NCBI GenBank assembly: GCA_938038385.1 | Contig: CALHRD010000089.1 | Span: forward strand, 1 to 33,401 | From: an uncultured Burkholderiales bacterium | Lineage (GTDB): Bacteria > Pseudomonadota > Gammaproteobacteria > Burkholderiales > Thiobacillaceae | DNA: 33,401 nucleotides | Direction: 5' to 3' | Shown here: positions 26,700 to 33,401 of the stretch, in pieces | Position numbering within the stretch: position 1 is the stretch's first letter | How the letters are laid out: each line of letters begins with the position of its first letter | Position numbers and translations under genes: made by a program | Notes under the pieces: generated by a model | What the model saw: the letters and a program-made list of their open reading frames with translations, nothing else | What the model was told of the DNA's origin: nothing | Database searches by the model: none

Positions 26700-28198
26700 T
26701 GCAGGTATTCGCGCGCGGCGATGAGTTTCGCCCAGGCCAGCGGACTCCAGCTCGTCTCGGCAAACAGCCCGGTGATGAGCACGGCGGCGGCCGTGATGAG
26801 CGGCGGCGCGAGCAGCAGCCAGCCGGTCTCGCGCCAGCCGCGCGCCGGGATGTGCTCGTGCGGCCAGGCCGCCGGTCGCGGCCGGAACCACAGGCGGTAG
26901 AGGATGGGCAGGAAATAGGCGGCGTTGAGCAGGCTGGAGGTCCACAGCACGGCCACCACCCAATCCATGCCGGCGGCCAGCGCCCCCTCGCCCAGATACC
27001 ACTTGCTCACATAGCCGGCCGTGGGCGCCACGCCGATCATGCCGAAGGCGGCGATACTGAAGGCGGCGGAGGTGAGCGGCATGCGCCGGCCGGCGCCGTC
27101 CAGCTCGCTCACCTTGTGCACACCCAGGGTCTCGGCGTAATTGCCGGCGGCGAAGAACAGGGTGATCTTCATGATGCCCTGATGCACCAGGTGGGCAAGG
27201 CCGCCGATGGTGCCCACCGGCCCGAACAGGGCCACGCCCAGGGCGATGTAGGAGACCTGACTCACCGTGGAATAGGCCAACCGCTTCTTCAGGTCGTCCT
27301 GGAACAGGGCCCGGACACTGCCCCAGACGATGGTGATCGCCGCGGCGATGGCGAGCGGCAGGAGCAGGCCGAGCGACTGCGCGTACTCCACTCCATAGAC
27401 CTCGTAGACGATGCGCACGATGCCGAAGGCGCCCGCCTTCACCACCGCCACCGCGTGCAGCAGGGCCGAGACCGGCGCCGGCGCCACCATCGCCTGCGGC
27501 AGCCACCCATGCAGGGGCACGATGGCCGCCTTCACCCCCACCCCGGCGATGAGCAGCAGGAAGACCACCTTGAGCTGCGCCGTGGCCTGCGGCCCCAGGG
27601 CGGCGACGCTGCCGCCGTGCACGAAATCCACCTGGCCCATGAGGCCATGCAGCCAGACGATGCCGGTGAGCAGCAGCGCGCCGCCGGCCAGGGTGTAGGC
27701 CAGATAGACCATGCCGCCGCGCATGGCCTGTGGCGTGCCGCGATGCACCACCAGGGGAAAGGTGGACAGCGTGAGCAGCTCGTAGAAAACGAAGAAGGTG
27801 AACAGGTTGCCGGCCATGGCCAGCCCCACGGTGGCGGTCACGCACAGGCTGAAGAAGCCGAAGAACCGGCTGCGGTGCGGCGAGCCTTCGAGGTAGCCGA
27901 TGGCATAGACGGTGGTGAACAGCCACAGCACCGTCGAGAGGGTGACGAACAGGAGCGCCAGGGCATCGGCCTTGAACACCAGCTCGACGCCCGGCAGCAC
28001 GGTGTGACGGAAACCGTATTCCTCGCCCGCCGCCACGCCGGCAAGCAGCAGGCCGACGAACACCAGCTTGGACACCGCCCCCAGGAGGTTGAGCGCGCTG
28101 CGCAGCCCGATGCGCCGTTCGGGCAGGGCGAAGATGATCAGCCCCGGCAGTAGCGATGAGGCGATCACCGCCAAGGGCAGGACCTCGTTGACCGTCAT
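26696..28198 (-). CDS. Antiporter-like subunit of Mrp complex (MrpD/NuoL type), second copy
   Basis: 500 residues from ATG 28198, four bases after the stop of the upstream gene; an ATG 12 codons earlier would run into that gene. A proton-conducting membrane subunit with about 14 segments. The TM5 glutamate (FFVFYELLTLSTFP, Glu140), the TM7 lysine (GVGVKAAIVPLHGWLPQA), the TM8 lysine (AVVKAGAFGI) and the TM12 lysine (TAGYVSKWYLGEG) are all present, so it looks fully competent. It may stand in for the N-terminal, NuoL-like part of classical MrpA, whose C-terminal parts are separate genes upstream. It overlaps the next gene by GTGA. Confidence 0.94.
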   Translation of the reverse strand: MTVNEVLPLAVIASSLLPGLIIFALPERRIGLRSALNLLGAVSKLVFVGLLLAGVAAGEEYGFRHTVLPGVELVFKADALALLFVTLSTVLWLFTTVYAIGYLEGSPHRSRFFGFFSLCVTATVGLAMAGNLFTFFVFYELLTLSTFPLVVHRGTPQAMRGGMVYLAYTLAGGALLLTGIVWLHGLMGQVDFVHGGSVAALGPQATAQLKVVFLLLIAGVGVKAAIVPLHGWLPQAMVAPAPVSALLHAVAVVKAGAFGIVRIVYEVYGVEYAQSLGLLLPLAIAAAITIVWGSVRALFQDDLKKRLAYSTVSQVSYIALGVALFGPVGTIGGLAHLVHQGIMKITLFFAAGNYAETLGVHKVSELDGAGRRMPLTSAAFSIAAFGMIGVAPTAGYVSKWYLGEGALAAGMDWVVAVLWTSSLLNAAYFLPILYRLWFRPRPAAWPHEHIPARGWRETGWLLLAPPLITAAAVLITGLFAETSWSPLAWAKLIAAREYLQ

Positions 28199-28202
28199 AC
28201 CA

Positions 28203-29639
28203 TCAGCCCAGCAGCGCCACCAGTTCTGCGCCACGCAGCCCCAGCAGCACGCTGGCGACGGCGAGCGCGAAGGCCGTCCATTCCAGCCGGCGCGGCACCG
28301 GATGGAAGCGGCTGTCCTCCGGCGCCACCAGGAAGGCGCGGCGCAACACGCGGAAGATGTACCCCGCCGCCAGCAGGCCGCCGGCGATGATGACCACCAC
28401 CCAGCCCCACTGCCCGCTCGCGAGCGCCGCGTCGATGAGCAGCCACTTGGCGAGGAAGCCTGCCGAGGGCGGCAGGCCCATGATGGTCACCCCGGCCAGC
28501 CCGAAGGCGAACAGGGTGAGCGGCACGCGGCCGGCCACCCCGGCCAGGCCGTCCAGGGTATCGCGGCCGGTGGCCCGCATCAGCACGCCGGCAGCGGCGA
28601 ACAGGGCAGCCTTGGCCAGGCCGTGCGCCACCGCCTGCATGACCCCGGCCTGCATGGCCAGGCCGTCGGCGGCCAGCAGGGGAAAGATCAGGAACAGATA
28701 GCCGAGCTGGGCGACGGTGGACCAGGCCACCAGACGCTTGATGTGCCGGGTGCGCAGCGCCTGCCAGGAGCCCCACAGGATGGCCGCCGCCCCGAGCCCG
28801 CCCGCCAGCCAGGCCGCCATCTCCGCCAGGGGGGCGAACGGCCCCAGCGCCAGACGCAACACCAGATAAAAGCTCGCCTTGACCACCAGGGCCGAGAGCA
28901 GCGCGGAGACCGGCGCCGGCGCCCCGCCGTGCGCGGGCGGCAGCCAAAAATGGAAGGGGAACAGCGCGGTCTTGGCCATCAGCCCCACGACCATCAGGCC
29001 CGCGGCCAGCCAGGTGGCCAGGGGCGGCGTCGGGTCGATCAGGGGTGCGAGGCTGGCGATGGCGGCCGTGCCATAGGTGCCATAGATCAGTGCCACCCCC
29101 ATGAGATAGGCACCGGAGGCGATCAGGCTCACCAGCAGGTAGCGCAGCGCCGCCGCGATCTGGGCGGTGCCGCCGCCCACCGCCACCAGCCCCACGGCCG
29201 CCAGCCCGAGCAGCTCCAGGGTGACGTAGAGGTTGAACAGATCGGCGGACAGGAACAGGGCGTTCATGGCGGCGATCAGGAAACCGGTGAGCGGCCAAAA
29301 CCAGGTCGCCTCGTGGCGATGATGCGCATCGGCGAAATAGGCCTGGGCATAGACGGCGAGGGCCAAGGCCACGGCCTGGGTGAGCAGCAACATGACGGCG
29401 CTCAGCCCGTCGGCCAAGAGGTCGATGCCCAGCGGCGCACCCCAGCCGCCGACCGGGTGCAGGCGCGCCCCCGACTCCGCCAGACTGACGGCGAGCCACA
29501 GCGCCAGGGCACACTGTGCTGCCAGGGCCGGTATGGCCAGCCGGCCGCCGCGGCCCGGTCCGGCCAGAAAGGCAAGCGTTGCCCAGGCGAGCGGCAGCAG
29601 GATCAGCCAGGCCGCCGGGTCCGGCCAGGCCTCAGTCAC
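28203..29639 (-). CDS. mrpD: Na+/H+ antiporter subunit D (MrpD/MbhH-like)
   Basis: 478 residues from GTG 29639, overlapping the end of the MrpC gene by eight bases. Membrane proton-channel subunit with conserved residues for ion translocation: NLYVTLELLGLAAVG (Glu142, TM5), GLMAKTALFPFHFWLPPAHGG (TM7 lysine), SALVVKASFYL (TM8 lysine) and PPSAGFLAKWLLI (TM12 lysine). The short N-terminus and the position directly after mrpC identify it as the MrpD proper. In the Mrp complex this subunit couples proton inflow to sodium efflux together with MrpA. Confidence 0.94.
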   Translation of the reverse strand: MTEAWPDPAAWLILLPLAWATLAFLAGPGRGGRLAIPALAAQCALALWLAVSLAESGARLHPVGGWGAPLGIDLLADGLSAVMLLLTQAVALALAVYAQAYFADAHHRHEATWFWPLTGFLIAAMNALFLSADLFNLYVTLELLGLAAVGLVAVGGGTAQIAAALRYLLVSLIASGAYLMGVALIYGTYGTAAIASLAPLIDPTPPLATWLAAGLMVVGLMAKTALFPFHFWLPPAHGGAPAPVSALLSALVVKASFYLVLRLALGPFAPLAEMAAWLAGGLGAAAILWGSWQALRTRHIKRLVAWSTVAQLGYLFLIFPLLAADGLAMQAGVMQAVAHGLAKAALFAAAGVLMRATGRDTLDGLAGVAGRVPLTLFAFGLAGVTIMGLPPSAGFLAKWLLIDAALASGQWGWVVVIIAGGLLAAGYIFRVLRRAFLVAPEDSRFHPVPRRLEWTAFALAVASVLLGLRGAELVALLG

Positions 29640-29937
29640 GGCGCGCCTCTTCGGTCAAGCCGGTGCGGCCCGTGCGTGCATGAAACGCACGCGCGAGCCC
29701 CAAGGCGAGGGCGGTGGCGGCCACCGCCACGACGATGCCGGTGAGCACCATGGCCTGCGGCACCGGGTCGATGACGTCCTCGCGCTGCGCCAGTCCGACC
29801 AAGACCAGAAAGGCGCCGCTGCCCATGACGTTGAAGGCCAGGACCTTGCGCATGAGGTGCGCGAGCAGGACCGCGCCGGCTGCGCCCAACACGAACAGCA
29901 GTACGCCGGCCAGGGCGTAGAGCAGACCCGTGCTCAC
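29632..29937 (-). CDS. mrpC: Na+/H+ antiporter subunit C (MrpC/MnhC, NuoK-like)
   Basis: 101 residues from GTG 29937, fixed by a GTGA overlap with the gene before. Three membrane helices. The NuoK-like signatures VLAFNVMGSGAFLVLVGLA and the very conserved DPVPQAMVLTGIVVAVAATA are present, which identify MrpC. The C-terminal tail RAFHARTGRTGLTEEARRD is basic and soluble. The longer frame upstream is a shadow of the MrpB gene. Confidence 0.95.
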   Translation of the reverse strand: MSTGLLYALAGVLLFVLGAAGAVLLAHLMRKVLAFNVMGSGAFLVLVGLAQREDVIDPVPQAMVLTGIVVAVAATALALGLARAFHARTGRTGLTEEARRD

Positions 29938-30590
29938 GCGTCCCGCCCTGTCAGGAAGAGGAACAACCCGGCCAGGATCAACCCCAGGGACAGGGTGAGG
30001 CCGGCCTCGATCAGCAGGATCAGGCCGCCGGCCAGCGCCGGCGGATACCGCAGCAAAGCCCCCTGGCCGAGCAGGGCGGCGGCCACCGCCAGGAAGACGA
30101 GGAAACCCAGCACCAGCCCCAGGCGTAGCCACCGGCGCGGGGCTGTCCAGGCCGGTAGCAGACCGGCGAGCTGCAAGAACACCGCGCCGGCGGCCAATAC
30201 CGCGCCGGCCTGGAAGGCGCCGCCCGGCCGGTGGGCCCCGGCCCAGAGGAGATAGCCTGCCGTGAGGACGATCAACGGCAGCATCCTGCGCGCCAGGCCC
30301 TGCAGCAGCGGATCGACGGCGGCAGCCGGGGCGGGCGCCTTGCCGCCGCCCAGGGTGAGCAGGGTCAACAAAGCGAGCAGGAGCACGGCCACCTCCAGCA
30401 GGGTGTCCCAGCCGCGGAAATTGAGCAGCACGGCGGTGACCGGATGCTCCACCCCGCTTTGCGCCAGATTCTCCGCCACCAGGGCCGGCAGGTGCACCGC
30501 CGCCGACGGCAACTGCAGGAGGGCGATCACCATGGCGGCGGCCAGGGACAGGCCAACGATCACCACCGCGGACCGCAGCAGCCCGTTCAT
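29934..30590 (-). CDS. MbhE-MrpB fusion subunit of Mrp complex
   Basis: 218 residues from ATG 30590 (ATGA overlap with the upstream gene). The first about 80 residues end in HPVTAVLLNFRGWDTLLEVAVLL, the signature of MbhE, the segment that in classical systems is the far C-terminus of MrpA. The rest is MrpB: AGYLLWAGAHRPGGAFQAGAVLAAGAVFLQL holds the (H/D)xPGGxFQxG motif, followed by two more helices and ALLRYPPALAGGLILLIEAGLTLSLGL. Six or seven helices in total. The two parts are separate proteins (MbhE, MbhF) in archaeal membrane-bound hydrogenases, so this is a natural gene fusion. Confidence 0.92.
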   Translation of the reverse strand: MNGLLRSAVVIVGLSLAAAMVIALLQLPSAAVHLPALVAENLAQSGVEHPVTAVLLNFRGWDTLLEVAVLLLALLTLLTLGGGKAPAPAAAVDPLLQGLARRMLPLIVLTAGYLLWAGAHRPGGAFQAGAVLAAGAVFLQLAGLLPAWTAPRRWLRLGLVLGFLVFLAVAAALLGQGALLRYPPALAGGLILLIEAGLTLSLGLILAGLFLFLTGRDA

Positions 30591-30847
30591 GCGTCTTCCT
30601 TCTTCTCGCCGCGACGCGCCTGCAGTGCGCCGAGGGCATCCAGCAGCAGGGCGCCGGTCAGGCCGGCGCCGATGGCCGCCTCGGCGAGCGCGATGTCGGG
30701 GGCGCCGAGCCTCGCCCAGGCCAGGGCCATGAGCAGGCCGAAGACGATGAACATCACCACGGCGCGGGTCAGATCGGGCGTGGCCAGGCTGCGCCAGGCA
30801 CTCCACGACAGCGCCAGGATGAGCAGGAGGTCGAAGGCCAGGTTCAT
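30587..30847 (-). CDS. MbhD-like subunit (DUF4040, MrpA C-terminal segment)
   Basis: 86 residues from ATG 30847 (ATGA overlap with mrpG). Two to three helices with ARLGAPDIALAEAAIGAGLTGALLLDAL, the DUF4040/MbhD signature in which classical MrpA has GAPDxAxTExxVG. The conserved glutamate in this helix is part of the proposed ion path of MrpA/MbhD. Here it is a stand-alone gene instead of part of a long MrpA, and it is followed directly by the MbhE-MrpB fusion. Confidence 0.92.
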   Translation of the reverse strand: MNLAFDLLLILALSWSAWRSLATPDLTRAVVMFIVFGLLMALAWARLGAPDIALAEAAIGAGLTGALLLDALGALQARRGEKKEDA

Positions 30848-31158
30848 CCTCGCTGCGCCCTCCCTTGCCACGGCTTGAGCCCCAGTTGCTCGGCACGGCG
30901 GGCGATGGCGTAACTCACCGCCGCGCTGGCCGCCAGGACGAGGGGCCAAATCAACAGGATCTTGAGCGCGGCAGCCAGACTGCTCGCCTGCAAGGCCAGC
31001 CCCAGGGTGAGGAAGCCCAGCCCCAGGTTGTCCGCCTTGGTGAGTGCATGCAAGCGGGTGTAGACGTCGGGGAAGCGCAGCAACCCCACGGTGCCGGCCA
31101 GGTAGAAACCGGCGCCGGCCAGCAGCAGCAGGCCGCTCACCGCCTCAACGGCTGTCAT
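30844..31158 (-). CDS. mrpG: Na+/H+ antiporter subunit G (MrpG/MbhC)
   Basis: 104 residues from ATG 31158, overlapping mrpF by 14 bases. The family signature LLRFPDVYTRLHALTKADNLGLGFLTLGL is complete, flanked by an N-terminal helix and one further helix (ALKILLIWPLVLAASAAVSYAIA). MrpG is a small three-helix membrane subunit needed for assembly and activity of the complex. The stop overlaps the MbhD-like gene start by ATGA. Confidence 0.95.
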   Translation of the reverse strand: MTAVEAVSGLLLLAGAGFYLAGTVGLLRFPDVYTRLHALTKADNLGLGFLTLGLALQASSLAAALKILLIWPLVLAASAAVSYAIARRAEQLGLKPWQGRAQRG

Positions 31159-31414
31159 GATCGTCTCCCCAGGCGCGCAATGCGAACGCCACCCCGGCGA
31201 TGGCCGCCAGCAGGGCCAGGACCAAGGCGGCATCGACCAGCGGCATGCCGCCGCCGGCATGACCCAGCAACAGGAGCACCCCCACCCCGGTGGTGCCGAA
31301 CAACAAGGCCACCAGCATGCGGTCCGCCGGGGTGGGACCGCGTCCGGCGCGGATCAGGGCGACCATCAGGTTGACGAGCAGAAACACCGCCAGCGCCCCT
31401 TCCAGCCCGGTCAT
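31145..31414 (-). CDS. mrpF: Na+/H+ antiporter subunit F (MrpF/MbhB)
   Basis: 89 residues from ATG 31414 (ATGA overlap with mrpE). Three helices with the typical GRGPTPADRMLVALLFGTTGV loop-helix signature (GPxxADR) after the first helix. Small membrane subunit of the Mrp complex. The tail AWGDDHDSR overlaps the start of mrpG by 14 bases, so the two are translated in tight coupling. Confidence 0.95.
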   Translation of the reverse strand: MTGLEGALAVFLLVNLMVALIRAGRGPTPADRMLVALLFGTTGVGVLLLLGHAGGGMPLVDAALVLALLAAIAGVAFALRAWGDDHDSR

Positions 31415-31878
31415 AGCGCGATCCCGAACAGGCGCGCGACCCTTGCCTCGGCGGTGCGCACCTCCGCCTCGATGGGCAGCCGGGCGTCCAGGGCGTGCAG
31501 GCAAAGCGTCGCGCCTTCCAGACGCACGCTCAGGGTGCCCGGCAACAGGCTTAGCGTCCCGGTCAGCAACCGTTGCGCTGGCCCCGGCGGCAGGCGCAGG
31601 GGGACTTCGAACAGGCTCGGGGCGAGTGCAAGGCGCGGCCGCATCGCCATGGCCGCGACCTGGAAACCGCCGCGCACCGACTGGACCATGAAGAAACCGA
31701 GGTAGCCAAGCAGGCCGGCCAGGGACAGGCGATAGGCTGCCGGTGGCCACAAACGCCGGCTGGCGATCACCGCCAGGACGACGAAGATCAGGCCCACACC
31801 CCAGGCGTCCGCCCGCCCCTCGGTCAGGACCCACCAGGTGACGGCGAAGACGGTGGCGCGTAGCCAAACGGTCTTCAT
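31411..31878 (-). CDS. mrpE: Na+/H+ antiporter subunit E (MrpE/MbhA)
   Basis: 155 residues from ATG 31878, which overlaps the stop of the DUF502 gene (ATGA) and has no good ribosome site of its own. N-terminal helices (VFAVTWWVLTEG, WGVGLIFVVLAVIA, GLLGYLGFFMVQSVRGG) are followed by the soluble MrpE domain with LLTGTLSLLPGTLSVRLEG (typical T-L-T-P-G-T-L element) and CLHALDARLP. It precedes mrpF with an ATGA overlap. Confidence 0.95.
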   Translation of the reverse strand: MKTVWLRATVFAVTWWVLTEGRADAWGVGLIFVVLAVIASRRLWPPAAYRLSLAGLLGYLGFFMVQSVRGGFQVAAMAMRPRLALAPSLFEVPLRLPPGPAQRLLTGTLSLLPGTLSVRLEGATLCLHALDARLPIEAEVRTAEARVARLFGIAL

Positions 31879-32600
31879 TGCGGCGCAGCCGTGTGCGACG
31901 GCGCCTTGTCGAAGCGCAGGCCGTCCGGCGCGTTGGTGCCGCCGGTCATCACGAAGCTCATCGCCTCCTCCACGCTCCAGTCGGTCTGCACCACTTCATC
32001 CAGGGGCACGATCTCGATGTAGCCGGAGGTGGGATTGGGCGAGGTGGGCACATAGACCGCCGCGAGCTTACGCCCGGTGTCGGGATCGGTCATCACCTTG
32101 GTGACGAAGCCCACCGCCTTCATCTCCGGCGAAGGAAAACTGATCAACACCACCCGCTGCCCGGCGACGGGACCTTCGCGCATGGTTTCCAGGAAACGCT
32201 TGGTGGCGCCGTAGATGGTCTGCACCAGGGGTAGCCGCGCCAGGATGTGCTCCATGAGCCCGATGAGCTGACGCCCCAACACCATGGAGGTGATGAGACC
32301 GATGCCATACAACCCCACCAGTGTCACCAGGGCCGCCAGCAGATACTGCACGCTGGGGAGCAACAACCAGTCGGCGACCGACTCGGCGAACGGGCGTATG
32401 GCCCGTGCCGCCCCACGCAGCAAGGGCGCACCCGTCTTTGCCAACAGGCTGAACGCAAAATCGAGCACGAACCAGGTCACCCACAGCGGCGCCACGGTGA
32501 AGAAGCCGATCAGCGAATAGCGCAGGAAGTGGGGCCGGGGGGCCTTGTCACCGCCATTTTTCTGCGGCACGTCGGATGTACCGGGAGCGCGGGTCGTCAT
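31875..32600 (-). CDS. DUF502 membrane protein, first gene of the Mrp operon
   Basis: 241 residues from ATG 32600; 37 upstream in-frame residues are unlikely to be coding because they hold an inverted repeat and no convincing ribosome site. Two membrane segments (about 27-54, FTVAPLWVTWFVLDFAF, and 82-108, YLLAALVTLVGLYGIGLIT) precede the DUF502 signature ILARLPLVQTIYGATKRFLETM (about 119-140) and a soluble beta domain (VVLISFPSPEMKAVGFVTKVM, then VYVPTSPNPTSGYIEIVP). DUF502 proteins have no settled function that I know. Coupled to mrpE by ATGA, it should be made together with the complex. Confidence 0.92.
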   Translation of the reverse strand: MTTRAPGTSDVPQKNGGDKAPRPHFLRYSLIGFFTVAPLWVTWFVLDFAFSLLAKTGAPLLRGAARAIRPFAESVADWLLLPSVQYLLAALVTLVGLYGIGLITSMVLGRQLIGLMEHILARLPLVQTIYGATKRFLETMREGPVAGQRVVLISFPSPEMKAVGFVTKVMTDPDTGRKLAAVYVPTSPNPTSGYIEIVPLDEVVQTDWSVEEAMSFVMTGGTNAPDGLRFDKAPSHTAAPQ

Positions 32601-32617
32601 GACGATGAGCTTGCCAT
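32597..32617 (-). CDS. Possible six-codon leader ORF ahead of DUF502
   Basis: On the minus strand ATG GCA AGC TCA TCG TCA TGA runs from 32617 to 32597, and its TGA overlaps the DUF502 ATG in the same ATGA arrangement that links most genes of this operon. Its start lies within the inverted repeat arm at 32610-32618. It has no strong ribosome binding site and could be chance. Confidence 0.2.
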   Translation of the reverse strand: MASSSS

Positions 32618-32659
32618 AGCCGTCGCCACCCGACCATCCCCGCACCGGGGTATGGCAAG
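32610..32659. repeat. Nested inverted repeat in the Mrp operon leader
   Basis: CTTGCCATA (32610-32618) and TATGGCAAG (32651-32659) are perfect nine-base inverted repeats; between them CCCCG/CGGGG (32638-32642 and 32646-32650) forms a second stem with a three-base loop directly adjoining the inner end of the right arm. The structure ends ten bases before the DUF502 ATG, so in RNA it would cover the ribosome binding region. It could be an operator, a leader structure or both. Confidence 0.6.
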
Positions 32660-32729
32660 AGGCGCGGTTTGCCAACAACGGGGACGCACCGGCCTGCCCG
32701 ATCCGCGCCACGCACGCCGCAATCCGGCC

Positions 32730-33401
32730 CTATCGGGACTGCGGGCAGAAGGCCGGCAGGCGCTCCATGACCTCGGCCCCCGACGGCAGGGGGCGCGTCG
32801 GCGCCCGCAGCCAGGCGGCGATGTCCGCCAGCACCGTCGCCGCCTCCAGGTCGCGCGTGAGCATGTGCCAGCCTTGCGCGTAGACCGCCAGACGATGCGC
32901 GGCGGACTCGGGCCGGGCAGCGAGCCAGCGGCAGGTGGGGCGCTTGGGGATGATCTGGTCGCGCGCGCCGTAGAGGATCAGGGTGGGCAGCCCGGCCGGC
33001 GGCGGGGTCTGGAGGGCATGGTCCATCAGGTCGGCAAGCCCCCACAGCGCCTCCACGCGCGTGTCCTTGATCACCAGGGGATCCTCGCGCAGCTTTTTCA
33101 GCGCGGCGTCGTTGTCGGTGGCGCGGATATTGAGGCCGCGGGCGGACAGCGTCGTTGTGGGGAAGGTGTGGGCCAGCAACCACAGGCCCGCGCGCTGCAG
33201 CCAGGGCATGGTCTGCCGCCCCCACACCGCCGGGGCGAGCAGGATCAGCCCGTCGGCCCAATCCCCAGGCTGCGCGGCCAAGGCCCGCAAGGCCACGGCG
33301 CCGCCCATGCTCTCGCCGAGCAGATAAAGCGGGACACCGGGATGCCGTGCGCGGATGAGACGCGCCGCCAGGCGCACGTCGGCGGCAAGCCGCGCCTCGC
33401 C
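32730..33401 (-). CDS. Alpha/beta hydrolase (monoacylglycerol lipase-like), 5' end outside window
   Basis: 223 residues are visible; the frame continues to the window edge, and the GTG at 33377 is an internal codon because the preceding residues GEARLAAD form the same helix. The nucleophile elbow LLGESMGGAVAL (Ser about visible residue 31), the acid in LILYGARDQIIPK and the histidine in YAQGWHMLTRD give a complete Ser-Asp-His triad in the order of lysophospholipase/monoacylglycerol lipase (serine aminopeptidase S33-like) proteins. Substrate unknown, presumably a lipid ester. It ends 130 bases upstream of the DUF502 start on the same strand with no obvious terminator between. Confidence 0.88.
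   Translation of the reverse strand, partial: GEARLAADVRLAARLIRARHPGVPLYLLGESMGGAVALRALAAQPGDWADGLILLAPAVWGRQTMPWLQRAGLWLLAHTFPTTTLSARGLNIRATDNDAALKKLREDPLVIKDTRVEALWGLADLMDHALQTPPPAGLPTLILYGARDQIIPKRPTCRWLAARPESAAHRLAVYAQGWHMLTRDLEAATVLADIAAWLRAPTRPLPSGAEVMERLPAFCPQSR

Noticed and set aside
26700-27926. Long 5' extension that would make the last antiporter-like gene 919 residues
   Set aside because: The extension is a shifted reading of the preceding antiporter gene (H/R/G-rich); the GTGA overlap at 26696-26699 marks the true start.
25167-29639. Part of a complex I (nuo) operon
   Set aside because: The channel subunits are followed upstream by MrpC, MrpB, MrpG, MrpF and MrpE homologues, and no nuoA-K-type peripheral genes are present.
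28068-29744. 558-residue plus-strand open frame opposite the Mrp genes
   Set aside because: Antisense to well-conserved mrpD and its neighbours; composition (H, Q, G, R rich) is that of a reverse-frame shadow.

Overview
The window reads as chromosomal DNA of a GC-rich proteobacterium, most likely a beta- or gammaproteobacterium. A full-length two-headed GlnE, a high-affinity Acs, outer-membrane and lipoprotein signals and a Usp/CPA2 pair all fit this. A chemolithotrophic lifestyle is possible (phosphoketolase, large Mrp-type complex, SoxW-like double thioredoxin) but is inference only. No rRNA, tRNA, CRISPR array, insertion sequence or phage gene was seen. Very high GC creates many long antisense open frames, which I treat as shadows.

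Layout. 3-440 (+): 3' part of a probable anti-sigma factor gene. 449-3169 (-): glnE, carrying an in-frame palindromic repeat insertion. 3266-5233 (+): acs. 5234-5538: non-coding region with two copies of a long inverted repeat around a GC-rich double palindrome. 5539-8099 (-): CPA2 cation/proton antiporter translationally coupled to a tandem universal stress protein. 8100-8506: non-coding. 8507-16179 (-): a tight five-gene operon of exported proteins that I do not recognise as any described system: an outer-membrane beta-barrel, an Ig-like plus NTF2-like secreted protein, a TPR lipoprotein, a 1047-residue helical/coiled-coil protein ending in an NTF2-like domain, and a small NTF2-like lipoprotein. 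An AT-rich leader with a dyad precedes it. 16290-16466 (-): apparent C-terminal relic of a CvrA/NhaP2-type antiporter. 16469-19740 (-): DUF2062 protein coupled to a CtpF-like P-type cation ATPase. 19863-22232 (-): phosphoketolase. 22412-22918 (+): coiled-coil protein built on 21-bp repeats. 22941-25084 (-): exported HEXXH protein and an exported double thioredoxin-fold protein.

25167-32600 (-): a ten-gene Mrp-type antiporter operon led by a DUF502 gene. Its order (E, F, G, MbhD-like, MbhE-MrpB fusion, C, then three NuoL/M/N-like subunits) follows the membrane arm of archaeal MBH/MBS complexes rather than the classical mrpABCDEFG order. There is no one-piece MrpA, and the last antiporter-like subunit lacks the TM5 glutamate. 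32730-33401 (-): 5'-truncated alpha/beta hydrolase.

Working together: several loci deal with cation and proton homeostasis (CPA2 antiporter, P-type ATPase, antiporter relic, Mrp complex). Acs and phosphoketolase both feed the acetyl-phosphate/acetyl-CoA node. The best candidates for undescribed biology are the 8.5-16.2 kb envelope operon and the MBH-ordered, triple-antiporter Mrp cluster.
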